Shown one piece after another: positions 43,746-52,575 of a stretch of 64,000 bases of DNA. Position 1 is the first letter of the stretch, and every line of letters begins with the position of its first letter. The position numbers and the translations under genes were made by a program. The stretch is from Oligoflexus tunisiensis. GTDB lineage: Bacteria; Bdellovibrionota_B; Oligoflexia; Oligoflexales; Oligoflexaceae. The stretch spans positions 1,287,345-1,351,344 of the forward strand of contig NZ_BDFO01000001.1 of assembly GCF_001748245.1 (NCBI RefSeq). The letters run 5' to 3'. Under the pieces are notes generated by a model that worked only from the letters and a program-made list of their open reading frames with translations, was not told the origin of the DNA and made no database searches.

Positions 43746-45079
43746 CATCCCTCCTTCTCAATGATGCGAAGACAGTGACGCAGCAGGGTTGCATAATCGG
43801 CTTTCGTCGGACAAACAAAGGTGAGAAGACCGACATCGTCCTCATCCAGCTCCAGGGCTCCCAGCTGCTGAGCGGACTCACTGTCCCCGATCAAGAGGGA
43901 CCTGAGGAGGAACGTCGCTTCAATATCGAGAGGCATGACCTGCTCATAGCTGCCGATAGGAACCATGGCCCGCGGACTGCCGCCGGTCGTGGTGGTCAAC
44001 GGGTACTTCTTTCCTGGTCGCAGTAAAGATGCAAAGACGCGCTTCACGGAAAACTTATTCAAGCCCGGCATCTGCCAGCCAAGGAATTCCCGCTCACGCC
44101 CTTCATGCAGAGCCACCACCTGCTGATGATAGCGTCCCAGGAAGGCTTCCGTCCCTTGCAGACGGCGACCATTATAGACGGAACCCGAGATCACGCGGAC
44201 GTCACCTTCGTGAAGCTGACCACTGGTGATTTCCATGAGATTCGCTCCCAGGGGGACGCGAGCGTGATGAGGGTCCCGTACCGCAGGTCCCGCCACCGAA
44301 ATGACTCTTTCGCTTTGATATAAGCCCTGGCGGAAGAGGTGGCCTATGGCCATGACATCCTGATAGCCGCAGAACCAGACGGTTTTTTGCAGGCCGACCG
44401 GATCCAGGAAATGAATATGCGTTCCGGCGAGACCCGCGGGATGGGGCCCTGCAAAATTCTGGACGGTAACTTCGGGCGGGAGGGCCAACTCAAGATCAGG
44501 TGACTTGCAGACGAAAACCTTCCCCTGGGTCAGACCTCGCAGGATGATCAATCCCCAGTGCAGGTCTTCGGTGTTTCCGTGGATAACGGTGGCCACATCC
44601 GGTGCCAGCGGATGGCTATCCATCAGCGTGACAAAGATGCTGTGAGGTTCGGATTCAGGCGCAGGGATTTTGTTATAGGGACGGGTGCGAAGGGAAGGCC
44701 AAAGACCAGCTGTCAGGAGTTGTTCGACCAGGGTCGTGCGTGGGAGCGAGGGGAGATCACTGAGGCGGTATCTTGGAAAACTGACGCTTTCCTCCCGATC
44801 CCTATGGATTTCCAGAACTTCAAATCGCCGCCGCTCCCCTCGGTGAATGGCCGCAATGTGCCCAGCCGCAGGAGCAGTAAAGAGAACACGCGGCATGCTT
44901 TGATCGAAAAACAAGGGCTGCCCTCGTCGCACCAGATCACCGGCTTTGACGAGAAATTTTGGCTTGAGATCGAGATAGTCATCGCCAACCAGGCCTAAAG
45001 TGTTGATGGTAACCTGTTTAATCTGCTTCCTGGGTTCGCCCGTCATCGGCAGATTCAGACCCTTTTTGATCTTGATCAT
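43745..45079 (-). CDS. nqrA: Na+-NQR subunit A
   Basis: A 444-residue soluble subunit that opens [16 protein letters not shown], the standard NqrA start. Further markers are [38 protein letters not shown] and the C-terminal [21 protein letters not shown] 9 bp upstream could also start translation, but the ATG fits the family. It is the first gene of nqrABCDEF-nqrM. The 246-bp stretch before it holds no other gene, and I see no strong promoter by eye. Confidence 0.96.
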   Translation of the reverse strand: MIKIKKGLNLPMTGEPRKQIKQVTINTLGLVGDDYLDLKPKFLVKAGDLVRRGQPLFFDQSMPRVLFTAPAAGHIAAIHRGERRRFEVLEIHRDREESVSFPRYRLSDLPSLPRTTLVEQLLTAGLWPSLRTRPYNKIPAPESEPHSIFVTLMDSHPLAPDVATVIHGNTEDLHWGLIILRGLTQGKVFVCKSPDLELALPPEVTVQNFAGPHPAGLAGTHIHFLDPVGLQKTVWFCGYQDVMAIGHLFRQGLYQSERVISVAGPAVRDPHHARVPLGANLMEITSGQLHEGDVRVISGSVYNGRRLQGTEAFLGRYHQQVVALHEGREREFLGWQMPGLNKFSVKRVFASLLRPGKKYPLTTTTGGSPRAMVPIGSYEQVMPLDIEATFLLRSLLIGDSESAQQLGALELDEDDVGLLTFVCPTKADYATLLRHCLRIIEKEG

Positions 45080-45325
45080 AAGGATCACCGATCCTATCTG
45101 AAAGACGGTCCATGGGTTCGAAAACCTGAGGCAGTCTTTCCTGGTTTTTCGGTTGTGCGGATTCAGGTCATATTTTGTCTTTCATGGTGTCGTTCATCGA
45201 GGTCAATATACCCTCAGAGAATGGACGAGTCATCCGACTTCTCCGCTGATTCCTCAAGGAAAGTACCCATTAAAGCAGGCTCCACCTTGGTTCTGCATAA
45301 TGTCTACCATCACGCAGAGTGGGCC

Positions 45326-46180
45326 TTAGGGAGATGGCTCGGACTTTTTCCGCAATCCGCGGCGGCTCATTTCCTCTTCGCGTGCGTCTTCGATCTCATC
45401 AAGGACGGCTTTGACGTTGGCCTTCTTCGTGCTCTCTTTGAAGAGACCGGTGAGCGGAGTATCCGGCTTGAGCTTGCCGCCTTCATAGAGTTTCCAAATT
45501 TCCCTGGCGTAGTTGGTGTCGAGGATTTCAGGAGCATAACGTCCAAAAAAGGCCGCGAGCTGCACCAGATCCCGCTCGAACAAAGCGAAGGCATTGTTCG
45601 CTGTGGCTTGAATGGCTTGTGGAAGATCAATAATCACGAGGCCATCCTTGGAAACCAGCACATTGAATTCCGAAAGGTCTCCATGCACAAGGCCTGCGCA
45701 AAGCATCTTCACCGCTTCACGGATGAGAACGCGATGATAGTCACGCGCTTCTTCAGCTGTCAGCTGGACATCATTGAGCCTCGGGGCCGGTTCACCATTC
45801 TCATCGGTGATCATTTGGAGCAGGAGCACGCCCTCATGGTAGCCGAGCGGTTGGGGAACCTGCACACCGGCTGCTGCCAGATGATAGAGGGCGTCGACTT
45901 CCGTATTCTGCCACTCCGCCTCGCGCTCCTGCCGCCCATAACGGCTACTGCTTTCCATCGCCCGTGCGCGACGGGAACTGCGAACCTTGCGCCCTTCGGT
46001 GTACTGGGCCTTTTGCTTGAACGAACGGTTTTTCGCATCTTTATAGATCTTGGCACAGCAAAGCTGCCCTTCGGCCTGGACGATGTAGACTTCGGCTTCC
46101 TTGCCGCTCTGCAGTTGACCCACGATGCTCTCGATCATCTGCGCATCGACGAGGGGTTGTAAACGCTTCGGTATTTTCAT
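45326..46180 (-). CDS. RIO1-family atypical serine kinase
   Basis: A 284-residue kinase. The start at 46180 (MKIPKRLQPLVDAQMIESIV) fits bacterial RIO proteins, whose products open M-K-x-P-K-R-L; a frame open to 46279 would begin inside a hairpin. Key motifs are the P-loop-like VGQLQSGKEAEVYIVQAEG, catalytic loop GLVHGDLSEFNVLV and metal motif VIIDLPQAIQA. The insert SRRARAMESSSRYGRQEREA is typical too. It phosphorylates unknown targets; bacterial RIO members may act in ribosome or RNA processes by analogy with archaea and eukaryotes. Confidence 0.92.
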   Translation of the reverse strand: MKIPKRLQPLVDAQMIESIVGQLQSGKEAEVYIVQAEGQLCCAKIYKDAKNRSFKQKAQYTEGRKVRSSRRARAMESSSRYGRQEREAEWQNTEVDALYHLAAAGVQVPQPLGYHEGVLLLQMITDENGEPAPRLNDVQLTAEEARDYHRVLIREAVKMLCAGLVHGDLSEFNVLVSKDGLVIIDLPQAIQATANNAFALFERDLVQLAAFFGRYAPEILDTNYAREIWKLYEGGKLKPDTPLTGLFKESTKKANVKAVLDEIEDAREEEMSRRGLRKKSEPSP

Positions 46181-46266
46181 AGGGTCCATATGAGATTGTG
46201 TGAGTTCCATGACACACGGTGTCATACCATAAGAATACTCATGATGAAAGTTGATGAAGTTGGGGG

Positions 46267-46293
46267 CTGTCAGAGGCATGGGTCCTCTGACAG
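46267..46293 (-). terminator. Post-stop hairpin (10-bp perfect stem)
   Basis: CTGTCAGAGG and CCTCTGACAG pair around a 7-nt loop, 22 nt after the stop of the unknown lipoprotein gene on the minus strand. A T-rich run follows only on the plus strand, where no gene ends. Confidence 0.55.
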
Positions 46294-46315
46294 TTTATTT
46301 CTTTGATTTTACTGC

Positions 46316-47914
46316 TTATTGGCCAGAGGCATAGGTCGGAAGAATTTCGAAATCCTGGACCAAATCGCGGGCCTTGTTCCTGTCGGACTGCATATTCCAA
46401 ATCGACTCATATCCCAAAGTCCTCGCTTGGGCTTCCTGTTCCTTGAGTGCCTTCTTCATCCCAGCAATCAAGTCATTTTTGCGAAGAACAGTGTCGAGCG
46501 ATTGGATGTGCGTGAACCTGGTGCCGGTCCATGGCATGCCAGGCTCATCGTGCACTTCACCTTTGGAATAAAGGGTGGGAACGGTATAAGCATTCGGCTC
46601 ACCGACGATGCGAAAGGTCATGGATGTGGTCATCCCATCGACTTCAATTTCAACGGAAATCAATCCGTCCACACCCAGATCGCGCATCAGCTGCATATCC
46701 GGTTTGTCGGCTGGAAAGGTCGAGGACGTCAGCCTTGGGGAATTCAGGGATCTCATTCCTTTGAAACTGCGGGAGATGCTTTCCTTTGTGTAGACATCGG
46801 GGATGGCATCGAATTCCTTATAGACTGAAGAGTTCAGGACTTTCTCAGGCGCGATGATGGTGATGCCGAATTCTTTCTTAAACATCCTGCTGAGGCCGTC
46901 ATGGAATTTTTTTAGAGCGTTATCCCAAGAGGCGAGGGGAACCTCATTCTCCGATTTCTCGTGCAGCCTGCCGCGAATGGAAAGCGAGGCTATCGCGAAT
47001 TTCCTGGCCTGGGAGAGAGGTTTCCCATGGGATGCATTCGGTTTGCTGACGGCGTAAGCCACCTTACGGGTTCCTGCGGGCAGTGTCCCTGATACTTCAA
47101 TTCCAGCGACAGCAGGAGACTGGCCGCTCACTGTAACAGGCATCCAGGCCCAGGCCATGGCAATATTTTGGGCCGAGCCGACCCCGGCGACTGTCCCGGG
47201 CATGACATTGAACTGCTCCACGAGCACGTAGTTTGCACCTTCAACGATTTTTGAAGAGGTTCCGAGAGAATGATGTCCAAAGGCGACGGCGGGAATTTTG
47301 AGGATTCTGTCAGCCTTGAAGACTCCAATGTGGGCGAAGTTGCGTCCTTCCAGGCCCTCCGTAACCAGGGCAACGCGGACGAAGGAGTAGGGAGAAAAGT
47401 CGGCGAACTCCAAGGTCATGTCCTTCGATAGATCGACCCTGGCCGCTTGTGAGGCTCCATTGACAGAAATCAATTTCAACGCCTGGGGCGGCTGAACAGT
47501 AATTTCCGTCGTCTGACCGCTGGTCGTGACGATGCTGATCGTTCTGGGCTTATGATCGAGCCCATCGAAGGTGCTGGAATAAACGCCCCTGCCCGCATAC
47601 TGCATGTCCATGCCGTCCAGCTTGACGGTTCCATCGATCCGCCGGGAGCCGACCGTGTCACGGGATAGGCAACTCAGGGTAATTCCCGTGCCACCTTCCT
47701 TCCAGTCCTTGCTAATCAAGGTCATCTCCTGGGTGTTCGCGCCGGTTGGGTAGAGATTGGTAATGGAGCGGGTCTGTATCGCGCACGTCGAGAGGTCGGC
47801 CGTGCTGTCGATGATCTCTTCCACGACTCTTTTTGCCGACAGCGAGACACATCCGTTTGTCATGGGAACCCATGAAACTGCGGCCATCATTGTGGCCAGC
47901 CTGACTGCTTTCAT
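46316..47914 (-). CDS. Lipoprotein of unknown function
   Basis: A 532-residue protein with a lipoprotein signal (MKAVRLATMMAAVSW then VPMTNGC). An N-terminal beta-rich half (GGTGITLSCLSRDTV, YAGRGVYSSTFDGLDHKP, a run to about 270) and a C-terminal mixed domain (about 300-520, with KKEFGITIIAPEKVLNS and RDLGVDGLISVEIEVDG) can be told apart. The second resembles the alpha/beta fold of small periplasmic lipoproteins such as LpoB or CsgG-like proteins. This is only a pattern impression. It stands between the RIO kinase and fadD and has its own hairpin at the 3' end. Confidence 0.6.
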   Translation of the reverse strand: MKAVRLATMMAAVSWVPMTNGCVSLSAKRVVEEIIDSTADLSTCAIQTRSITNLYPTGANTQEMTLISKDWKEGGTGITLSCLSRDTVGSRRIDGTVKLDGMDMQYAGRGVYSSTFDGLDHKPRTISIVTTSGQTTEITVQPPQALKLISVNGASQAARVDLSKDMTLEFADFSPYSFVRVALVTEGLEGRNFAHIGVFKADRILKIPAVAFGHHSLGTSSKIVEGANYVLVEQFNVMPGTVAGVGSAQNIAMAWAWMPVTVSGQSPAVAGIEVSGTLPAGTRKVAYAVSKPNASHGKPLSQARKFAIASLSIRGRLHEKSENEVPLASWDNALKKFHDGLSRMFKKEFGITIIAPEKVLNSSVYKEFDAIPDVYTKESISRSFKGMRSLNSPRLTSSTFPADKPDMQLMRDLGVDGLISVEIEVDGMTTSMTFRIVGEPNAYTVPTLYSKGEVHDEPGMPWTGTRFTHIQSLDTVLRKNDLIAGMKKALKEQEAQARTLGYESIWNMQSDRNKARDLVQDFEILPTYASGQ

Positions 47915-48033
47915 GACTTTTTCCTCAAAGGTTAATGCTGATGGAATATGTTAACCCATCAAGCCAATATTGCACGCATAAAGTGGCATGGATTGATTTC
48001 GAGGAAGGGTGAACCAGAGGTGGGGGAGAGGGA

Positions 48034-48055
48034 CGGGCCTTTGGACAAAGGCCCG
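48034..48055 (-). terminator. Post-stop hairpin without U-tract
   Basis: CGGGCCTTTG and CAAAGGCCCG form a perfect 10-bp stem with a 2-nt centre, 6 nt after the stop of the fadD gene. The sequence after it is TCCCTCT, not a U-run. Confidence 0.6.
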
Positions 48056-48061
48056 TATGAG

Positions 48062-49849
48062 TTACTTGCTGCTCGTCGCCAGCTTTTTCACTTCGCGACG
48101 CAGAATCTTGCCCACGGGCGATTTCGGCAAATTGTCAGCAAAAACAATCTGCGAGGGACGCTTGTAGTTGGTCAACACTTCGCTCAGAGCCTTCTGAAGC
48201 TGCTCCCTGGTCACGCTCTCATCGAGAGGCACGGCATAGAGCACCACTTTTTCGCCCGTTTTTTCGTCCGGTAAACCGATGGCGGCACATTCCTTGACCA
48301 GGCCTGTGGCCATGACCTTGGCATCGATTTCGTTGGGGTAGACATTGAAACCCGAGACGAGGATCATATCCTTCTTTCTATCCACGATTTCAATCATTCC
48401 ATCCTCGGCAATCGTGACGATATCCCCCGTCATCAAATAGCCGTCATCGGAAAAGATACGGGCGTTTTCTGCTTCCATCTTCCAGTATTGAAGCATCACT
48501 TGCGGGCCTTTGACCAGCAATTCACCGCGGACCGATGGGCCTGCGCCCAAGGGCAAGTCCTGGCCCTGCTCATCTCGCAATTTCAAAAGGGTCTGGGCCA
48601 AAGGATAGCCGACCGATCCCACTTTAAGGCGTTTGACATCGGCCACAGCGAGCAGGGGACTGGTTTCGGTCAAACCATAGCCATCCAGAATGGTGGTCTG
48701 TGTGCGTTTTTTCCATTCGACAGCGACGTCCGGTGAGGTCGCCATGCCTCCGGATACGATAACCAGGCGAGGGTCCAGCCGAACATTTTCAAAGTCCTTG
48801 CTGGTGAGCAGGGCCTTCAAGAGAGTATTGATCATGGCACATAGGGCAACATCAGGCAGGGTTAACAGACCGATCAGTTTCTTCAGTTCGCGAGGATTGG
48901 GAAGGGTCACAATGGTGGCCCCTTGATCCACAGTGGCGGCAAAGAAGCCGCAGGTCAAGCTATAGATGTGATAGAGGGGAAGCGGAAGCACAACCTTGAT
49001 ATTGTTCGCGTCGGCGCTTTGTCGGGCGATGGTCACACGGGTTCGAAATTCTTCTGAAAAGGCGACTTCCGCCTGCTTTGAATTGATCAGCATATTCATG
49101 TGGGAAAGGGCCGCGCCTTTGGAAACACCGGTAGTTCCGCCGGTGTATTGCAGAAACGCGATATCCTTGCCCTTGATGTTCTTTTCCCTGGCGCGAATGG
49201 CCGCCAGCTGCTCGGGTGAGGGCTGGGCGAGAATAGTGCGAAACTCTGTGGTTTTAAGGTTGGCCGCGAACGCATAGGCCGGAACCATTTTTTTGATATG
49301 CCGTACAGCGAAGTTCAGCACCGTGCGCTTGGGCCAGGGGAGAAGGTCCCCAACCCGGGTCACGATCACTTCCTGCAGTTCGGGAACAATGGCTTCCGCT
49401 GGGCTTTTGGCAACATTCTCGAGCGTGATCAGAATCTTCGCCCCTGAATTCCGCAGCTGGTATTCGATTTCATCTTTCGTATATAGGGGGTTGCAATTGA
49501 CGACAATGAACCCCGCCTTAAGCACGCCGATCAAGGAAATCAAATATTGCGTGAGATTGGGCATCATGATGGCCACGCGATCCCCCACCACCATGCCTGG
49601 CCGGTTCATGAGGTAATTTGCGACCGCGTCGGATAACGCGTCAAGTTCGGCAAAGGTATGGGCATGGCCGAGGCATAGGGCTGCCTCCTTATGACCCGAT
49701 TCCTTGACACGTTGATGCCATTGCTGAGCAAGGTTTTCGAGGCCATTCAATTCATAATTCAGAGGGCGGCCGATACCAGTGAGACACTTTTGCCAAAAGG
49801 CTTTGACAGTTTGATCATCAAGTCGAGAGGCCTTTTCCGCTAGTTCCAT
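48062..49849 (-). CDS. fadD: Long-chain fatty-acid--CoA ligase
   Basis: A 595-residue AMP-forming ligase. The start at 49849 (MELAEKASRLDDQTV) has AGGAG 6 nt upstream; a longer frame to 49999 has no support. Motifs: AMP-binding FLQYTGGTTGVSKGAALS, the acyl-binding region and DGYGLTETSPLLAV, then GYLMTGDIVTIAEDGM and the C-terminal catalytic Lys region (KSPVGKILRRE). It activates fatty acids for beta-oxidation or lipid synthesis. It is longer than E. coli FadD (561), the extra part being N-terminal. Confidence 0.93.
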   Translation of the reverse strand: MELAEKASRLDDQTVKAFWQKCLTGIGRPLNYELNGLENLAQQWHQRVKESGHKEAALCLGHAHTFAELDALSDAVANYLMNRPGMVVGDRVAIMMPNLTQYLISLIGVLKAGFIVVNCNPLYTKDEIEYQLRNSGAKILITLENVAKSPAEAIVPELQEVIVTRVGDLLPWPKRTVLNFAVRHIKKMVPAYAFAANLKTTEFRTILAQPSPEQLAAIRAREKNIKGKDIAFLQYTGGTTGVSKGAALSHMNMLINSKQAEVAFSEEFRTRVTIARQSADANNIKVVLPLPLYHIYSLTCGFFAATVDQGATIVTLPNPRELKKLIGLLTLPDVALCAMINTLLKALLTSKDFENVRLDPRLVIVSGGMATSPDVAVEWKKRTQTTILDGYGLTETSPLLAVADVKRLKVGSVGYPLAQTLLKLRDEQGQDLPLGAGPSVRGELLVKGPQVMLQYWKMEAENARIFSDDGYLMTGDIVTIAEDGMIEIVDRKKDMILVSGFNVYPNEIDAKVMATGLVKECAAIGLPDEKTGEKVVLYAVPLDESVTREQLQKALSEVLTNYKRPSQIVFADNLPKSPVGKILRREVKKLATSSK

Positions 49850-50089
49850 ACCTGCTCCTGTGAATTCTTTCGTTTTAGAACGAATGACCGTAAATGCAAA
49901 ACGTCCTGAAAGCATTTTCGGCACAAATTGAAATGAGTGGAATTTCCAAACTTGAGTTCTTGGTAAGACTCGGACCTTGATACCATCAACGGAACCCAAA
50001 GACTGGATTCGGATTCAGCTGGACAGAACACCGAGGTCCCGCTAGAAAATTGGCAGAGGGTATACTTCTTTGATGGCTTAAAGGGATGA

Positions 50090-51694
50090 GTGGTGGCGCA
50101 GGACAGGAAAAATCAAGCCCCGGAACAATGGGGCTCGCGTATCGGGGTCATTTTAGCTGTTGCAGGATCCGCCGTAGGGCTCGGAAATTTTCTGAGGTTC
50201 CCCGGTCAGGCCGCTCAAAATGGAGGCGGGGCCTTCATGATTCCCTATTTCATCTCGCTCCTTGTGCTCGGCATCCCGCTTTGCTGGGCTGAGTGGACCA
50301 TGGGCCGTTATGGTGGATCCAAAGGCTTCAATTCGGCTCCTGGCATCTTCAGCGTCATCTGGAGAAATCCTTTGGCGAAATATGCGGGCTCTTTGGGTGT
50401 GATGATTCCGCTTGTGATTTACATGTATTACGTCGTGATCGAGGCCTGGTGTCTGGGTTACGCTTTCCATTATCTCTCCGGGGCGCTGCTCCTGGGTGCG
50501 GAGCCGGGAGCGTATGGCAATTTCTTTAATAAGTTTGTCGGCGTGGAAAGCAATGGATTTCTCTACACGGGCGGCCATGGCCAGGTCCTTGGTTTCGTCT
50601 TGTTTACCTTCCTGCTCAATTTTATTTTGATCTATCGCGGCGTCAGCAAAGGGATTGAGAAGTTCTGTAAAGTGGCCATTCCTGTGATGGTTATCGCTGC
50701 CAGCTGTGTTCTTATACGGGTTCTGACGTTGGGTACACCCGATCCCAGCCGACCTGAACAGTCTGTATTGGGTGGGCTTGGGTTCATGTGGAATCCGAAC
50801 TTTGACGCTCTCATGGATCCGAAAACCTGGCTCGCGGCGGCAGGGCAGGTTTTCTTTACTCTTTCGGCTGGATTTGGGGTCATTATCAACTACGCAAGCT
50901 ATCTGAAGCCCAAGGATGATGTGGCCCTGAGTGGGCTGACGGCCAGCAGCATGAATGAATTCTTTGAGGTTTGTCTGGGTGGACTGATCACCCTGCCGGC
51001 GGCCTTTATCTTTCTCGGAGCAGCGGCCGGAGGGTTTGGAACCTTTGCTCTGGGTTTTAACGCCTTGCCGAATGTTTTTGCCTTGATGCCCGGGGGGCAG
51101 TTTTTTGGGTTCCTCTGGTTCTTTATGCTGTTTCTGGCGGCGATCACGAGCAGTCTTTCCATGCTGCAGCCTGTGATCGCATTTTTGGAAGAAGGGTTTG
51201 GGCTCAAGCGGCATGCTTCCGTTGCCTTCCTTGGGCTGATTACGGCGATTGGATCAGGCTTCGTGATCTATTTTTCGGAAGGTCTGGTTGCCCTCGATAT
51301 GTTTGATTTTTGGGTAGGGACGACTTTGATCTTTGTGCTGGGGATGGTGCAGGTCTTCATCTATGGATGGGTTTTTGGGATTGAGAAAGGTGAGGCTGAG
51401 TTGCATCGGGGGGCTCATATTCAAGTGCCTCGGGCGGTTCAGTATGTTTTGAAGTATGTCTCGCCGGTTTTCCTGGCGGCGATATTTATTGCGTTCTGTT
51501 ACAACAACGTTCCTGGATATATTGATACGATTTCCAGGAATCCAGTCGCTCTCCTGTCCGTGCTGTTTATTCTGGTGATCCTGGGTTTTACGTTTCTCCT
51601 GGCGCATATCGCGGGCAAGAGATGGGAAAAGGACGGACGGTTTGAGGGTGCGGGGCTTTCCAAAGGAACTCAAGCGGAAAAGGCAAGGCGATGA
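50090..51694 (+). CDS. NSS-family sodium-dependent amino-acid transporter
   Basis: A 534-residue LeuT-fold symporter of 11-12 helices. The first helix carries the NSS signature [20 protein letters not shown] then [16 protein letters not shown]. Typical later motifs are [19 protein letters not shown] and [18 protein letters not shown]. It starts at GTG with an AAGGG site. The next gene overlaps by 4 bp and encodes a short helix, as in MetP/MetS-type systems that import methionine or alanine. The Na+ gradient made by Na+-NQR would drive it. Confidence 0.93.
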   Translation: MVAQDRKNQAPEQWGSRIGVILAVAGSAVGLGNFLRFPGQAAQNGGGAFMIPYFISLLVLGIPLCWAEWTMGRYGGSKGFNSAPGIFSVIWRNPLAKYAGSLGVMIPLVIYMYYVVIEAWCLGYAFHYLSGALLLGAEPGAYGNFFNKFVGVESNGFLYTGGHGQVLGFVLFTFLLNFILIYRGVSKGIEKFCKVAIPVMVIAASCVLIRVLTLGTPDPSRPEQSVLGGLGFMWNPNFDALMDPKTWLAAAGQVFFTLSAGFGVIINYASYLKPKDDVALSGLTASSMNEFFEVCLGGLITLPAAFIFLGAAAGGFGTFALGFNALPNVFALMPGGQFFGFLWFFMLFLAAITSSLSMLQPVIAFLEEGFGLKRHASVAFLGLITAIGSGFVIYFSEGLVALDMFDFWVGTTLIFVLGMVQVFIYGWVFGIEKGEAELHRGAHIQVPRAVQYVLKYVSPVFLAAIFIAFCYNNVPGYIDTISRNPVALLSVLFILVILGFTFLLAHIAGKRWEKDGRFEGAGLSKGTQAEKARR

Positions 51695-51855
51695 CGGGAA
51701 CAGGTTGGTTGATTATGTTGGTTTCCATGACATCTGTTATTGGACTGCTCGTGTATTGCCTTTTTAAGGTTTTCAGTCTGCCCTCAGTTGAGGTGGAAGA
51801 GCACATGCAGGGACAGCCATTTATTGATACCAAGGATACGAAGAATGGGGATTGA
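51691..51855 (+). CDS. MetS-like small subunit of the NSS transporter
   Basis: A 54-residue protein with one hydrophobic helix ([20 protein letters not shown]) followed by a short acidic cytosolic tail. The ATG overlaps the transporter stop by 4 bp (ATGA), so translation is coupled. Short single-helix partners like this are known from MetP/MetS of Corynebacterium, and the position fits. Sequence identity cannot be judged here. Confidence 0.65.
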   Translation: MTGTGWLIMLVSMTSVIGLLVYCLFKVFSLPSVEVEEHMQGQPFIDTKDTKNGD

Positions 51856-52327
51856 GCGAGAGATGCGATTTGTCTTTGAAAAAGTAGCTCCGAACGATCT
51901 GAATTCCATGCGTGAGCTCCTGGAAGTCTATGCTGTTGCGTTCGAGGATCCCGCTTCCTATAGGTCCCGCCCGCCTTCCGATGACTACCTCAGAGCCCTT
52001 CTGGCCAAGGAGACATTTATCACAATCGTAGCCAGGCATGAAGGGAGAGTTGTTGGTGGGCTGTCGGCTTATGTGCTTGAAAAATTCGAGCAGGAAAGAA
52101 GCGAAATCTATATTTATGACCTTGCTGTCAGTGAGGGGTTTCGAAGGAAGGGGGCAGCCCGAGGGCTCATCCATCATCTGCAGAATATGGCAAAGAGTTA
52201 CGGAGCGTGGGTTATCTATGTGCAGGCTGATAAAGGGGATGAGCCTGCCATAAGACTTTATGATTCGATGGGGACGCGAGAGGATGTCTTGCATTTTGAT
52301 ATCGACACAGATAAGACTCTAAAATGA
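51845..52327 (+). CDS. AAC(3)-I-like GNAT acetyltransferase
   Basis: A 160-residue protein. The line RSEIYIYDLAVSEGFRRKGA then GLIHHLQNMAKSYGAWVIYV and QADKGDEPAIRLYDSMGTRE fits the AAC(3)-I family of aminoglycoside N3-acetyltransferases closely, including the final VLHFDI. A start at 51845 is chosen; an ATG at 51863 is also possible. It overlaps the transporter small subunit by 11 bp. Such chromosomal homologues may have other amine substrates, so resistance should not be assumed. Confidence 0.85.
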   Translation: MGIEREMRFVFEKVAPNDLNSMRELLEVYAVAFEDPASYRSRPPSDDYLRALLAKETFITIVARHEGRVVGGLSAYVLEKFEQERSEIYIYDLAVSEGFRRKGAARGLIHHLQNMAKSYGAWVIYVQADKGDEPAIRLYDSMGTREDVLHFDIDTDKTLK

Positions 52328-52410
52328 CTCGATATTTGGGGTGCCGTCAACGGCAATAAAGTTAGGTGTCTGATGGGCCGACAATGGTTGAAACCTATGG
52401 GAGGCTGCCT

Positions 52411-52575
52411 ATGAGTGACCTTGATATTGATGATTACAACGAAGACTGCAGTGCTTATATCCACTATTTGAGTTTCGAAAAGACACCTGAGGGCAGAAAG
52501 TATCTGCAAGGCTTAACGGATAGCTTGCACAAGTTCCAGCTGAAAGCCTTCCTGACCAGGCTGCTCAGGGCTTGA
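52411..52575 (+). CDS. Possible 54-residue acidic protein
   Basis: A short frame with a good ribosome site (GGGAGG, 6 nt before the ATG). The product opens MSDLDIDDYNEDCSAYIHYL, acidic at the N-terminus and basic at the C-terminus (KAFLTRLLRA). Its last 63 bp overlap the convergent neuB-like gene. No family is known. Confidence 0.4.
   Translation: MSDLDIDDYNEDCSAYIHYLSFEKTPEGRKYLQGLTDSLHKFQLKAFLTRLLRA

Noticed and set aside
45155..46162. A 335-codon plus-strand frame opposite the RIO kinase
   Set aside because: The kinase motifs are on the minus strand; the plus frame has no support.
46181..46279. An upstream start for the RIO kinase at 46279
   Set aside because: It falls within a perfect hairpin after the previous gene, and bacterial RIO proteins start at the inner MKxPKRL.
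50153..51214. A 353-codon minus-strand frame opposite the NSS transporter
   Set aside because: The plus strand has a clear LeuT-fold transporter; the antisense product is highly charged and has no motif.
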